DNA of 64,000 nucleotides. Origin: Streptomyces tailanensis. GTDB taxonomy: Bacteria; Actinomycetota; Actinomycetes; Streptomycetales; Streptomycetaceae. Shown piece after piece: positions 38,911-50,960 of this stretch. Each line of letters opens with the position of its first letter. Position 1 is the first letter of the stretch. The stretch is taken from NCBI RefSeq assembly GCF_008386495.1, contig NZ_VTHJ01000017.1, positions 62,001 through 126,000 of the forward strand, written 5' to 3'. Below the pieces are notes generated by a model. That model worked only from the letters and a program-made list of their open reading frames with translations. It ran no database searches and was not told the origin of the DNA. The translations under genes were made by a program, and so were the position numbers.

Positions 38911-42396
<3,486 letters not shown>

Positions 42397-42732
42397 GAGG
42401 GGGTCCTTCCGAGGGCTCGGACTCACTACGCGCGTACCGGCCCCCTCGACCGGGCGCAGAGAGGACAAGTCCCGGGTCGGGGACGGTCCGATCGTCTGTG
42501 CTCGAGCGAGGGCATGCCCCTGGTGACGGGCAGGAGGCAGCTAACAGGCAGCGCAAAGGGTCAGTGTAGCCACTCGGCCCACTGATGTCCAGTGCGGGTT
42601 TGCGGACACCCTCGGAAACCCTCTTTGTTCCTCAACACCTGCGGCAAGCCACGCCCTCGATGCACATCGATACTGCCCTCTTCGTCGCCGATCCATGCCT
42701 CGGAGTTCGGATCCGTGTGACGACGCGTCCTG

Positions 42733-42761
42733 AGAATTGCGCGCTGCGTGCAGTTCGTCAA
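42733..42761 (-). promoter_or_regulatory. Weak candidate rpoB promoter
   Basis: TTGACG (complement of 42756-42761) is 17 nt from AATTCT (complement of 42733-42738). The -35 is good but the -10 is poor. It would give a leader of about 330 nt. Confidence 0.3.
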
Positions 42762-42899
42762 GGCCCCCCATGCCCGAACCAGATGCTGCGATCGTCACTC
42801 GCGGCCGGTCACCAGGGGTGTTCGGAGGCACGACGATGATCACCATACTCGCCGCCACCGACAGTGCAAGGCAGCCGTCACGCGACGTCCCGGAACGCC

Positions 42900-42933
42900 G
42901 AAGGGCGACCACCCACATGGGTGATCGCCCTTC
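42900..42933 (-). terminator. Attenuator-type hairpin after rplL
   Basis: GAAGGGCGA (42900-42908) pairs with TCGCCCTTC (42925-42933) and, after one mismatch, CACCC with GGGTG around ACAT. It is about 70 nt past the rplL stop. The run after it on the minus strand is not T-rich, so partial termination between rplJL and rpoBC is likelier than full termination. Confidence 0.55.
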
Positions 42934-43003
42934 AGTACGTCTGCGTTACAGCCCCGTGTTCAGAGCCGCGCCGCGAGCGAGTCCGTGCGGACCCGCAAAG
43001 GCC

Positions 43004-43384
43004 TTACTTGACCTCGACGGAGGCGCCGGCGCCCTTGAGGGACTCGGCGGCCTTCTCAGCGGCCTCCTTGGCGACCTTCTCGAGAACGGGCTTGGGGGCG
43101 CCGTCCACGAGGTCCTTGGCCTCCTTCAGACCCAGCGAGGTCAGCTCACGCACGACCTTGATGACCTGGATCTTCTTGTCGCCGGCACCGGTGAGGATGA
43201 CGTCGAACTCGTCCTTCTCCTCTTCGGCCTCGACCGGGGCGCCCGGGGCACCCGGAGCGGCAACGGCGACCGCGGCGGCGGCGGTGACGTCGAACTTCTC
43301 CTCGAACGCCTTCACGAACTCGGAGAGCTGGATGAGGGTCATCGACTCGAACTCGGCGAGCAGTTCGTCCTGGGTGAGAGCCAC
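43004..43384 (-). CDS. rplL: 50S ribosomal protein L7/L12 (bL12)
   Basis: 126 aa. The N-terminal dimerisation domain (ALTQDELLAEFESMTLIQLS) is joined by an Ala/Gly/Pro hinge (residues about 38-52) to the C-terminal domain that recruits GTPase factors (VIKVVRELTSLGLKEAKDLV). Several dimers sit on L10, encoded 112 nt upstream. Confidence 0.97.
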   Translation of the reverse strand: MALTQDELLAEFESMTLIQLSEFVKAFEEKFDVTAAAAVAVAAPGAPGAPVEAEEEKDEFDVILTGAGDKKIQVIKVVRELTSLGLKEAKDLVDGAPKPVLEKVAKEAAEKAAESLKGAGASVEVK

Positions 43385-43496
43385 GATGGCTTTCCTTCCA
43401 CTAATTCGGCTGGTGCCGGATGTACATGTCTGGCGGGCGTACGTTGGCCCGCTACGACCTCCGCCTCAGGCGGCGGCGGTCATTTCGCGAGCCGAA

Positions 43497-44027
43497 TTAC
43501 TCGGCACCGCCCTGCTCGGCCTGCTTGGCGCGAAGAGCGTCCACGGTGCGGACGAGCTTCGAGGGAAGCGCCTGGAAGAGCTGAGCAGCCTGGGACTGCT
43601 TGCCCTTGAAGGCACCCGCCAGCTTGCTGAGCAGAACCTCGCGGGACTCGAGGTCCGCAAGCTTCTTGATCTCGTCGGCGGACAGCGCCTTGCCGTCAAG
43701 GACACCGCCCTTGATGACGAGGTTCGGGTTGTCCTTGGCGAAGTCACGAAGACCCTTCGCCGACTCCACCGGGTCACCGGTGATGAAGGCGACCGCCGTC
43801 GGACCGTTGAACAGGTCGTCGAGCGTCGAGATCCCGGCCTCGTTGGCCGCAATCTTGGTCAGCGTGTTCTTCACCACGGCGTACTGGGCGTTCTCACCGA
43901 GCGAACGACGCAGCGTCTTGAGCTGCGCCACGGTGAGACCCCGGTACTCGGTCAGCACGGCGGCGTTCGAGCTACGGAACTGCTCCGTGAGCTCGGCCAC
44001 CGCGGCAGCCTTGTCGGGCCTTGCCAT
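43497..44027 (-). CDS. rplJ: 50S ribosomal protein L10 (uL10)
   Basis: 176 aa from ATG 44027 (MARPDKAAAVAELTEQFRSS). The rRNA-binding N-terminal domain is followed by a C-terminal helix (LPSKLVRTVDALRAKQAEQ) that carries the L12 dimers. L10-L12 complexes commonly repress this operon by binding its leader; the 200-nt leader here has a hairpin with a T-rich flank. The frame extends upstream but without homology. Confidence 0.97.
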   Translation of the reverse strand: MARPDKAAAVAELTEQFRSSNAAVLTEYRGLTVAQLKTLRRSLGENAQYAVVKNTLTKIAANEAGISTLDDLFNGPTAVAFITGDPVESAKGLRDFAKDNPNLVIKGGVLDGKALSADEIKKLADLESREVLLSKLAGAFKGKQSQAAQLFQALPSKLVRTVDALRAKQAEQGGAE

Positions 44028-44081
44028 AGAGCGTCGGCCTCCTTCCGGGTGATGAGGACCGCTCGGAAGGGGCTTGGCAAA

Positions 44082-44112
44082 ACGAAACGCCCCGGCGCAG
44101 GCGCACGGGGCG
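44082..44112 (-). terminator. Hairpin with T-rich flank in the rplJ leader (possible attenuator)
   Basis: CGCCCCG (44088-44094) pairs with CGGGGCG (44106-44112); GCGC/GCGC can extend it inward. On the minus strand it is followed by TTTCGTTTT. It lies about 60 nt upstream of rplJ and looks like an intrinsic terminator placed inside the leader. Confidence 0.55.
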
Positions 44113-44268
44113 TAGCTCGACCGGACGAATTCCGTACGGGAACGGAACCGGACCGGGAGCAACTTCCACAGTCACCTGCGCGGGTCGTCCGCAGTTCAGC
44201 GGATCCTTCGGCCACCGCGCCCTCTCGCGAGCACACGGCAACGACCAGCGGTCTTTGGCTTCTCCGGA

Positions 44269-44294
44269 AGAGTACGGGACCACATCCCTGTCAA
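44269..44294 (-). promoter_or_regulatory. Low-confidence rplJ promoter
   Basis: TTGACA (complement of 44289-44294) and TACTCT (complement of 44269-44274) are good hexamers but only 14 nt apart, shorter than the normal 16-18. It is recorded because it lies between the lipoprotein pseudogene and rplJ, where a promoter is expected. Confidence 0.3.
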
Positions 44295-44315
44295 GCAAAT
44301 CCGCTCCGCGGCCCC

Positions 44316-45188
44316 TCAGCTCGCCGGCAGGTTGTTCATCAGGTCCTTGTAGTCGAGGGTCTGACTCGCCGGCGGCTCCTCGACGGAGACATCGACGCCG
44401 TAGTCGCTGTAGTACACCGTCGAATTCAGCTCGCCGTTCGCCGTGTCGCCCCGCTCGACCTTCTTGACCAGCAGGTTGTCGTCGTTGATCCAGAGGTCGA
44501 TGTCCGCGGTGGTGATGCCGGACGCCTTCAGCTGCTCCTCCAGCTCGGCCCGCATCTCTTCGCCGAGGTTTGCGTTCTGCTCCTGGATGTCGGCGACGTT
44601 CACCGTGCCCGCGTAGTGCGTGGTCTGCTCGCCGCGCACCTCCTCCTCGCCTACCTTCTCGACGTCACCGGAGGCCAGCAGGAGCTGCACGGACTGGTTC
44701 GGCGTGACGCTCTGGAAGTGCTCCTTCGCATACGCGCCGGAGGCCCCGCCCATCATGTCCTCGGCATCGTCGTACCCGTACCTGATCCACTGCTTGCCGC
44801 CGTACTGCCCGGCGAACAGGTCGCCCATGTTCGCGTAGTAGGCGTCGGGCAGATAGCGGGCCTCCGTCGACGTGATGCCCAGCTGGTTCATCTGGTCGGC
44901 CGCCTGACCGCCGGTGTAGGTGATGGTCAGGGTGCCGTGGAGGCCGTCGGCTCAGTCCACCTCGCCGTCCGCCTTGATGGACATCAGGTCGCCCATGTCC
45001 CCGGTGGACTCGATCTTCACCGAGTCGGCGTCGTCCGTGGACTTGTCCGCCAGCCGCAGCGCCGCGAGCGGATCGCCGCCCCCGCCGCCCTTGCCCGAGT
45101 CCGAGGAACCGCAGGCCGCCACCCCGGTCAGCGCGGCCACCACCGCGATCGACAGGATCGTACGGCGGCACTTGGTCGTGCTGGTCAT
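44316..45188 (-). pseudogene. LppX/LprAFG-like lipoprotein gene with an internal TGA stop
   Basis: From ATG 45188 the protein begins with a lipoprotein signal (VVAALTGVAACGSSDSGKGG, lipobox VAAC). At 44952-44954 a TGA follows SIKADGEVD; the same frame then continues ADGLHGTLTITYTGGQAADQ to a stop at 44316. Frame, composition and homology run through, so one codon, most likely TGG (Trp), has become TGA. Total intended length is about 290 aa. The intact family carries lipids or acts as an envelope lipoprotein. It could be a true nonsense mutation or a sequence error. It lies between rplA and rplJ. Confidence 0.75.
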
Positions 45189-45283
45189 TCGTCCCCACCC
45201 CCATGGAGATTGCCGTCCTCCGCACACCAGCGCAGCACACTTGCGCACGTATGCCCACCCGTATGACAAAAGGTCTGTATGTC

Positions 45284-45328
45284 AAAAAGGGACGAGCCCC
45301 GCACCTCGAAAGGTTGCGGGGCTCGTCC
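45284..45328 (-). terminator. Strong intrinsic terminator after rplA
   Basis: GGACGAGCCCCGC (45290-45302) pairs with GCGGGGCTCGTCC (45316-45328), and ACCT/AGGT continues to a CGAA loop with one bulged base. On the minus strand a TTTTT run (complement of 45284-45288) follows almost at once. It ends the rplK-rplA operon. Confidence 0.9.
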
Positions 45329-45371
45329 TCGACTACGCGTACGCGACGCGGCTGCCTGGTGAGCGGAGGGC

Positions 45372-46097
45372 TCAGACGGCGGCCGGGTCCTCCTCGACGA
45401 GGAGGTTGCGGGTGCGGTTGGAGTCGACCGGGATGCCGGGGCCGATCGTGGTGCTGATCGCGGCCTTCTTGATGTAGCGACCCTTGGCGGCCGACGGCTT
45501 CAGACGGAGGATCTCCTCCAGCGCCGCGGCGTAGTTCTCCACCAGCTTGGTGTCGTCGAACGACGTCTTGCCGATGATGAAGTGCAGGTTCGAGTGCTTG
45601 TCGACGCGGAACTCGATCTTGCCGCCCTTGATGTCGTTGACGGCCTTCACGACGTCCGGGGTCACGGTGCCGGTCTTGGGGTTCGGCATGAGACCACGGG
45701 GACCAAGCACGCGGCCGAGGCGGCCGACCTTGCCCATGAGGTCCGGGGTGGCGACGACGGCGTCGAAGTCCAGACGGCCCTTCGACACCTCGTCGATGAG
45801 CTCGTCGGAGCCGACGATGTCGGCGCCCGCGGCGAGTGCGGCCTCGGCACGGTCACCGGTCGCGAAGACCAGGACCCGGGCGGTCTTACCGGTGCCGTGC
45901 GGGAGGTTCACGGTGCCACGGACCATCTGGTCGGCCTTGCGCGGGTCGACACCCAGACGGAAGGCGACCTCGACAGTGCCGTCGAACTTGGTCGTGGAGG
46001 TCTCCTTGGCGAGACGGACGGCCTCGAGCGGGGCGTACAGCTTCTCCCGGTCGATCTTGGCGTCCGCAGCGCGGAGAGCCTTGCTGCGCTTGCTCAC
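45372..46097 (-). CDS. rplA: 50S ribosomal protein L1 (uL1)
   Basis: 241 aa, MSKRSKALRAADAKIDREKL. The two-domain L1 fold includes FDAVVATPDLMGKVGRLGRV and GPRGLMPNPKTGTVT. L1 forms the mobile stalk that moves E-site tRNA. The acidic end (VEEDPAAV) is a genus feature. It follows rplK by 81 nt. Confidence 0.97.
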   Translation of the reverse strand: MSKRSKALRAADAKIDREKLYAPLEAVRLAKETSTTKFDGTVEVAFRLGVDPRKADQMVRGTVNLPHGTGKTARVLVFATGDRAEAALAAGADIVGSDELIDEVSKGRLDFDAVVATPDLMGKVGRLGRVLGPRGLMPNPKTGTVTPDVVKAVNDIKGGKIEFRVDKHSNLHFIIGKTSFDDTKLVENYAAALEEILRLKPSAAKGRYIKKAAISTTIGPGIPVDSNRTRNLLVEEDPAAV

Positions 46098-46178
46098 AAC
46101 TGCTCCTGTGTGTTCTGAAAGGAGTCGTGGTGCACGGGCCGAGCAGGCCCTACCACGGTGGTTCTACGAAGGTGGGGT

Positions 46179-46613
46179 TCAGCCCTCGACCGTGATGCCC
46201 ATGGAACGCGCGGTGCCGGCGATGATCTTCGCGGCGGCGTCCAGGTCATTGGCGTTGAGGTCGGGCATCTTGGTGGTGGCGATCTCGCGGACCTGCGCCT
46301 CGGTGATCTTGGCGACCTTGGTCTTGTGCGGCTCGCCGGAGCCCTTCTCCACGCCCGCGGCCTTGAGGATCATCTTGGCGGCCGGCGGCGTCTTGGTGAT
46401 GAAGGTGAAGGAACGGTCCTCGTAGACCGTGATCTCCACCGGGATGACCCAACCGCGCTGCGACTCGGTCGCGGCGTTGTAGGCCTTGCAGAACTCCATG
46501 ATGTTGACGCCGTGCTGACCCAGCGCCGGGCCGACCGGCGGAGCCGGGTTGGCCGCACCGGCCTGGATCTGGAGCTTGATGAGCCCCGTGACCTTCTTCT
46601 TCTTGGGAGGCAT
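46179..46613 (-). CDS. rplK: 50S ribosomal protein L11 (uL11)
   Basis: 144 aa from ATG 46613 ([20 protein letters not shown]). The [15 protein letters not shown] loop is where thiostrepton-class drugs contact L11. The C-terminal domain binds the 1070 region of 23S rRNA. L11 is needed for RelA activation in the stringent response. Upstream frame extension is not homologous. Confidence 0.97.
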
Positions 46614-46684
46614 TACTCTCCGGGTCCTTTCGATTCGAGTGCGCCCCACCCAGGTTCGCGTCCCGGATGAAGGCATACCGCACA

Positions 46685-46712
46685 ACGATAACGGGTATGG
46701 ATGCGCGGCCAA
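46685..46712 (-). promoter_or_regulatory. Predicted rplK promoter overlapping the nusG terminator tail
   Basis: TTGGCC (complement of 46707-46712) and TATCGT (complement of 46685-46690) are 16 nt apart. The T-run of the nusG terminator supplies the first bases of the -35 box. Confidence 0.45.
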
Positions 46713-46756
46713 AAACCGAGCAGGTCAGACAAGACGCGGTGGTCTTGTCCGACCTG
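46711..46756 (-). terminator. Intrinsic terminator after nusG
   Basis: CAGGTC-A-GACAAGAC (46721-46735) pairs with GTCTTGTC-C-GACCTG (46742-46756) around GCGGTG, with a single A/C mismatch. A five-T run (complement of 46711-46715) follows. It separates secE-nusG from rplKA. Confidence 0.85.
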
Positions 46757-46791
46757 GTCGGAAGCTTCGGAAGCTTACGGTCCGAAGAAAC

Positions 46792-47607
46792 TCAGTTCTT
46801 CTGGATCTGGTCGAAGGAAAGCTCGACAGGCGTCTCACGCCCGAAGATCTCCACCAGACCCTTGACCTTCTTCGAGTCGGCGTTGATCTCGTTGATCGTC
46901 GCCTGGAGCGTGGCGAACGGACCGTCGGTGACGGTGACCGAGTCGCCCACCTCGAAGTCCAGCACCTGGACCTCGACCTTGCGGGCCGGAGCCGGTTTGC
47001 CCTCGGCCTCGGCAGCCTCGCGGGCGGCCTTCTCCTCGGCCTCCGGGGCGAGCATCTTGACGATCTCGTCCAGGGTCAGCGGGTACGGGTCGTAGGCGTT
47101 GCCCACGAAGCCGGTGACACCGGGGGTGTTACGGACGACGCCCCAGGACTCGTTCGTCAGGTCCATACGCACCAGCACATAGCCGGGGAGCTTGTTCTGG
47201 CGGATGGTCTTGCGGTCGCCGTTCTTAATCTGGACGACCTCTTCCTGCGGCACCTCGGCCTGGAAGATGTAGTCCTCGACGTTCAGCGAGACGGCGCGCT
47301 GTTCGAGGTTGGTCTTCACACGGTTCTCGTAACCGGCGTACGTGTGGATGACGTACCACTCGCCGGGCAGGGTCCGCAGTTCCTCACGCAGGGCCTCGAC
47401 GGGGTCGACCGGCTCGGCCTCCTCCTCGTCGGCCTCGTCGGCCGCGGCCTCGGCCTCGACGTGCACGGCCGCTTCCTCGGCCGGCTCCCCCGCCTCGGCC
47501 TCGGCAGCCTCGAACTCGTCGACCTCGTCCGCTCCCTCGACGATGTCGAGCTCATCATCCACGGACTTGTCCGGCTCGATGGCGTCGTTCAGGTTCGGGT
47601 CAGACAC
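46792..47607 (-). CDS. nusG: Transcription termination/antitermination factor NusG
   Basis: 271 aa from GTG 47607. The first 90 residues are a long acidic extension (Glu/Ala-rich) common in actinobacteria. The NGN domain begins at GEWYVIHTYAGYENRVKTNL, with PGYVLVRMDL and TPGVTGFVGN. A linker (EEKAAREAAEAEGKPAPARK) leads to the KOW domain (FEVGDSVTVTDGPFATLQAT). NusG binds RNA polymerase and links it to S10 on the ribosome. It follows secE. Confidence 0.97.
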   Translation of the reverse strand: MSDPNLNDAIEPDKSVDDELDIVEGADEVDEFEAAEAEAGEPAEEAAVHVEAEAAADEADEEEAEPVDPVEALREELRTLPGEWYVIHTYAGYENRVKTNLEQRAVSLNVEDYIFQAEVPQEEVVQIKNGDRKTIRQNKLPGYVLVRMDLTNESWGVVRNTPGVTGFVGNAYDPYPLTLDEIVKMLAPEAEEKAAREAAEAEGKPAPARKVEVQVLDFEVGDSVTVTDGPFATLQATINEINADSKKVKGLVEIFGRETPVELSFDQIQKN

Positions 47608-47683
47608 GTGGCTGCTTCTTCCTGGATACATGGGGGTGGAACGCGCGAAAGGGGCGCCGGGTGGGGCGCCCTTCGCTTTCGGC

Positions 47684-47971
47684 TCAGCCGAAGACGTACT
47701 TGGCGGCCTTGTCTAGTCCGAAGTCAATCACAGTCACGAGACCGATCATGATGACGACGAAGAAGATGACCACCGTGGTGTAGGTCGTGAGCTGGGAGCG
47801 GGTCGGCCAGACGACCTTGCGCAGCTCCGCGACGATCTGACGGTAGAAGAGCGCGAGGCGCTTCAGCGGGCCCTTCTTGGCGCGCTTGCCGCCCTTGCGG
47901 GTCTTCTTCTTGTCCTCCGGCGCCTCGTCCTGGGCATCAGGCGTGTCGATGGAGCCCACGGCGTCCGTCAT
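47684..47971 (-). CDS. secE: Preprotein translocase subunit SecE
   Basis: 95 aa. A charged N-terminus (DKKKTRKGGKRAKKGPLKR) precedes an amphipathic helix (FYRQIVAELRKVVWPTRSQL) and one transmembrane helix (TTYTTVVIFFVVIMIGLVTV). This is the single-span SecE that clamps SecY. It is downstream of tRNA-Trp and upstream of nusG, probably one transcript. Confidence 0.97.
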   Translation of the reverse strand: MTDAVGSIDTPDAQDEAPEDKKKTRKGGKRAKKGPLKRLALFYRQIVAELRKVVWPTRSQLTTYTTVVIFFVVIMIGLVTVIDFGLDKAAKYVFG

Positions 47972-48089
47972 TCATCCTCACCTGATTCCGTCCGGTCCGG
48001 GTCGTGGCCGTGCCGCGCCCGGTCTGAGCCGCACGGCGGAACATTGCTGTACGTACATGCGCACACATCCTGGCGTGAGGAGTGTGTAG

Positions 48090-48162
48090 CAGGGCCGGAG
48101 GGACTTGAACCCCCAACCGCTGGTTTTGGAGACCAGTGCTCTACCAATTGAGCTACGACCCT
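48090..48162 (-). tRNA. tRNA-Trp (anticodon CCA)
   Basis: A 73-nt cloverleaf: acceptor AGGGTCG/CGGCCCT with one G-U pair, D-arm AGCTC...GAGC, anticodon stem CTGGT/ACCAG around CTCCAAA, and T-arm with GTTCAAG. The CCA end is not encoded. It sits 118 nt upstream of secE, as in other actinobacteria. Confidence 0.95.
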
Positions 48163-48367
48163 TTGTGGTTCTCCACAAACGTACCGCATCCGGCCGGGTG
48201 CTCGGTGTGCACCTGCTGGGCGCGGCCGGTGGAGGCCAACGAGGTGAGAGTGTACGTGGTCCGGCGGCCGACGTCGAACAGAAAGTGTCCGTGGGGGCGT
48301 TGCCGGTCGAAGATCGCCTGTCGCCGGGCCCGGATACGGATGGTTGTTCAGTCGCTGTTCAGTCTGT

Positions 48368-48392
48368 GAAACCCGCGTGCCGGGCGGGTTTC
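48368..48392 (+). promoter_or_regulatory. Hairpin just upstream of the aminotransferase start
   Basis: GAAACCCGC (48368-48376) pairs perfectly with GCGGGTTTC (48384-48392), 21 nt before the ATG at 48414. It is close enough to affect ribosome access. No other gene is seen in 48163-48413. Confidence 0.4.
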
Positions 48393-48413
48393 GTGTCTGA
48401 AACGATGGGCCCC

Positions 48414-49640
48414 ATGAGCGCTGCAACCCCTCCCACCGAGCGCCGGGTCTCCGCCCGAGTCGGCGCGATCTCCGAGTCCGCCACCCTCGCCGTGGACGCC
48501 AAGGCCAAGGCCCTCAAGGCCGCCGGGCGTCCGGTGATCGGCTTCGGCGCGGGCGAGCCCGACTTCCCGACCCCGGACTACATCGTCGAGGCGGCCGTCG
48601 AGGCCTGCAAGAACCCGAAGTACCACCGCTACACGCCGGCCGGTGGTCTGCCCGAGCTGAAGGCCGCGATCGCCGCGAAGACCCTGCGCGACTCCGGCTA
48701 TGAGCCCGACGTCTCGCAGATCCTGGTCACCAACGGCGGCAAGCAGGCCATCTACGAGGCGTTCGCCGCGATCCTCGACCCGGGCGACGAGGTCATCGTC
48801 CCGGCGCCGTACTGGACGACGTATCCGGAGTCGATCCGCCTGGCCGGCGGTGTCCCGGTGGAGGTCGTCGCGGACGAGACGACCGGCTACCGGGTCTCCG
48901 TGGAGCAGCTGGAGGCGGCCCGCACGGAGAAGACGAAGGTCGTCCTGTTCGTCTCCCCGTCGAACCCGACCGGCGCGGTCTACACGGAGCCCCAGACCGA
49001 GGCGATCGGCCGCTGGGCCGTCGAGCACGGCCTGTGGGTGATGACGGACGAGATCTACGAGCACCTGGTCTACGGTGACGCGGCCTCGGTGTCGCTGCCA
49101 GCGCTGCTGCCCGAGCTGCGCGACAAGTGCATCGTGGTCAACGGTGTGGCGAAGACGTACGCCATGACCGGCTGGCGGGTCGGGTGGATCATCGGCCCGA
49201 AGGACGTCGTGAAGGCCGCGACGAACCTGCAGTCGCACGCCACGTCGAACGTGTCGAACGTCGCCCAGGTCGCGGCCCTCGCCGCCGTTTCCGGTGACCT
49301 GGAGGCCGTCGCGAAGATGCGCGAGGCCTTCGACCGGCGCCGCAAGACCATCGTGCGGATGCTCAACGAGATCGACGGAGTCCTCTGCCCGGAGCCCGAG
49401 GGGGCGTTCTACGCCTACCCGTCCGTGAAGGACCTGCTCGGCAAGGAGATCCGCGGCAAGCGCCCGCAGGACACGGTCGAACTCGCCGCGCTGATCCTGG
49501 AGGAGGCCGAGGTCGCAGTCGTACCCGGCGAGGCGTTCGGCACGCCGGGCTACCTGCGGCTGTCGTACGCGCTGGGTGACGAGGATCTCGTCGAGGGCGT
49601 CTCCCGGATCCAGAAGCTGCTGGCGGAGGCGACGGACTGA
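48414..49640 (+). CDS. aspC: Class I pyridoxal-phosphate aminotransferase (aspartate type)
   Basis: 408 aa from ATG 48414; no strong ribosome-binding site is seen. Fold-type I motifs: YTPAGGLPELKAAIA, substrate/PLP region SPSNPTGAVYTEPQ, DEIYEHLVYG, PLP-lysine Lys247 in AKTYAMTGWRVGW, and the C-terminal PGYLRLSYALGDE. This is the Ib-alpha aspartate/prephenate-type aminotransferase, moving an amino group between aspartate and 2-oxoglutarate or prephenate. The exact substrate is not readable from sequence. Confidence 0.9.
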   Translation: MSAATPPTERRVSARVGAISESATLAVDAKAKALKAAGRPVIGFGAGEPDFPTPDYIVEAAVEACKNPKYHRYTPAGGLPELKAAIAAKTLRDSGYEPDVSQILVTNGGKQAIYEAFAAILDPGDEVIVPAPYWTTYPESIRLAGGVPVEVVADETTGYRVSVEQLEAARTEKTKVVLFVSPSNPTGAVYTEPQTEAIGRWAVEHGLWVMTDEIYEHLVYGDAASVSLPALLPELRDKCIVVNGVAKTYAMTGWRVGWIIGPKDVVKAATNLQSHATSNVSNVAQVAALAAVSGDLEAVAKMREAFDRRRKTIVRMLNEIDGVLCPEPEGAFYAYPSVKDLLGKEIRGKRPQDTVELAALILEEAEVAVVPGEAFGTPGYLRLSYALGDEDLVEGVSRIQKLLAEATD

Positions 49641-49772
49641 CGTCCTGACCATTCGCTTCGGGGTGGGCACCTACGACTTTTCTGAGGTGCTCACCCCATT
49701 CGTTTGTGCGAGCAAGACCACGTTCGGGGAATCCGCTACCGGGACGGTGTCGGCGTACGGCAGGATCCTCGA

Positions 49773-50810
49773 ATGGAGCCTGTACGTGATGTCTCTGAGC
49801 TGCCGAAAGCCCATCTGCACCTGCACTTCACCGGCTCGATGCGCCCGGGGACCGTTCTGGAACTGGCCGACAAGTACGGCGTACGTCTGCCCGACGCGCT
49901 GACGGAGGCGCTGACCAGCGGAGAGCCGCCGAGACTGCGGGCGACGGACGAGCGGGGCTGGTTCCGCTTCCAGCGCCTGTACGACGCGGCCCGCTCGTGC
50001 CTCAGGCAGCCCGAGGACATTCAGCGGCTGGTGCGGGAGGCTGCGGAGGAGGACGTGAGGGACGGCTCGGGCTGGCTGGAGATCCAGGTCGACCCGACGT
50101 CGTACGCCCCTCGGCTGGGTGGGCTGATCCCGGCGTTGGAGGTCATCCTGGACGCGGTGGACACGACCGTGCGGGAGACCGGGCTGGGCATGCGGGTCCT
50201 GGTCGCGGCGAACCGTATGAAGCACCCTCTGGACGCGCGCACGCTGGCGCGGCTGGCGGTGCGGTACGCGGACCGTGGTGTCGTCGGTTTCGGGCTCTCC
50301 AACGACGAGCTCCGGGGCATGGCCAGGGACTTCGACCGGGCCTTCGCGATCGCCCGGGAGGGCGGCCTGCTGTCGGCGCCGCACGGCGGCGAGCTGACCG
50401 GCCCGTCCTCGGTCCGCGACTGCCTGGACGACCTGCACGCGAACCGGATCGGGCACGGAGTGCGCGCGGCGGAGGACCCGCGCCTGCTGAAGCGCCTCGC
50501 GGACCGGGGCGTGACCTGCGAGGTCTGCCCGGCCTCCAACGTCGCCCTCGGCGTCTACGAGAAGCCCCAGGACGTCCCCCTGCGCACCCTGTTCGACGCC
50601 GGCGTCCCCATGGCCCTGGGCGCCGACGACCCTCTCCTCTTCGGCTCCCGCCTAGCGGCCCAGTACGAGATCGCCCGCCACCACCACGCCTTCACAGACG
50701 AGGAACTGGCAGAACTGGCCCGCCAGTCGATCCGAGCATCGGCGGCCCCGGAGGAAACGAAGCGGAAACTACTGACCGGCGTAGACGACTGGCTAACCAG
50801 CGCCCCGTAA
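49773..50810 (+). CDS. add: Adenosine deaminase
   Basis: 345 aa from ATG 49773 (MEPVRDVSELPKAHLHLHFT). Zinc ligands and catalytic residues: HLHLHFTGS, SAPHGGELTG (His and catalytic Glu), NRIGHGVRA and the GADDPLLF aspartates. It deaminates adenosine to inosine in purine salvage. Homologues in this family sometimes prefer other aminopurines. The gene ends inside its own terminator. Confidence 0.9.
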   Translation: MEPVRDVSELPKAHLHLHFTGSMRPGTVLELADKYGVRLPDALTEALTSGEPPRLRATDERGWFRFQRLYDAARSCLRQPEDIQRLVREAAEEDVRDGSGWLEIQVDPTSYAPRLGGLIPALEVILDAVDTTVRETGLGMRVLVAANRMKHPLDARTLARLAVRYADRGVVGFGLSNDELRGMARDFDRAFAIAREGGLLSAPHGGELTGPSSVRDCLDDLHANRIGHGVRAAEDPRLLKRLADRGVTCEVCPASNVALGVYEKPQDVPLRTLFDAGVPMALGADDPLLFGSRLAAQYEIARHHHAFTDEELAELARQSIRASAAPEETKRKLLTGVDDWLTSAP

Positions 50811-50820
50811 GGGGCGCTGG
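50797..50820 (+). terminator. Terminator overlapping the adenosine deaminase stop codon
   Basis: CCAGCGCCCC (50797-50806) pairs perfectly with GGGGCGCTGG (50811-50820); the loop GTAA contains the TAA stop. No U-tract follows. Confidence 0.6.
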
Positions 50821-50960
50821 GAACTCCGCGAGCAACCACACACAACCCGCACCCGCCGTACAACCCGCACCCCCGAGCTCTGAGGCGCCATGGCGGGGTC
50901 GAAGGGGCGGCAGCCCAGAATGGGTAGGGCCGGCGGGGGCGAAACTCCTCGTGGGCTCCC

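Larger units (their letters stand above)
42397..43003. other. 607-nt rplL-rpoB intergenic region
   Basis: No gene is supported. It holds a strong hairpin just after rplL and a weak candidate rpoB promoter. Most of the rest is presumably rpoB leader. In other bacteria this spacer carries an attenuator that sets ribosomal-protein versus polymerase output, which fits what is seen. Confidence 0.55.

Noticed and set aside
44952..44954. TGA as selenocysteine in the lipoprotein gene.
   Set aside because: The family has no selenocysteine members, the expected residue is Trp, and nothing resembling a selenocysteine insertion hairpin is obvious immediately after the codon. A mutation or error is simpler.
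45270..45300. A promoter reading TTGACA on the minus strand inside the rplA terminator tail.
   Set aside because: No acceptable -10 box occurs at 16-18 nt spacing; the T-run is explained by the terminator.
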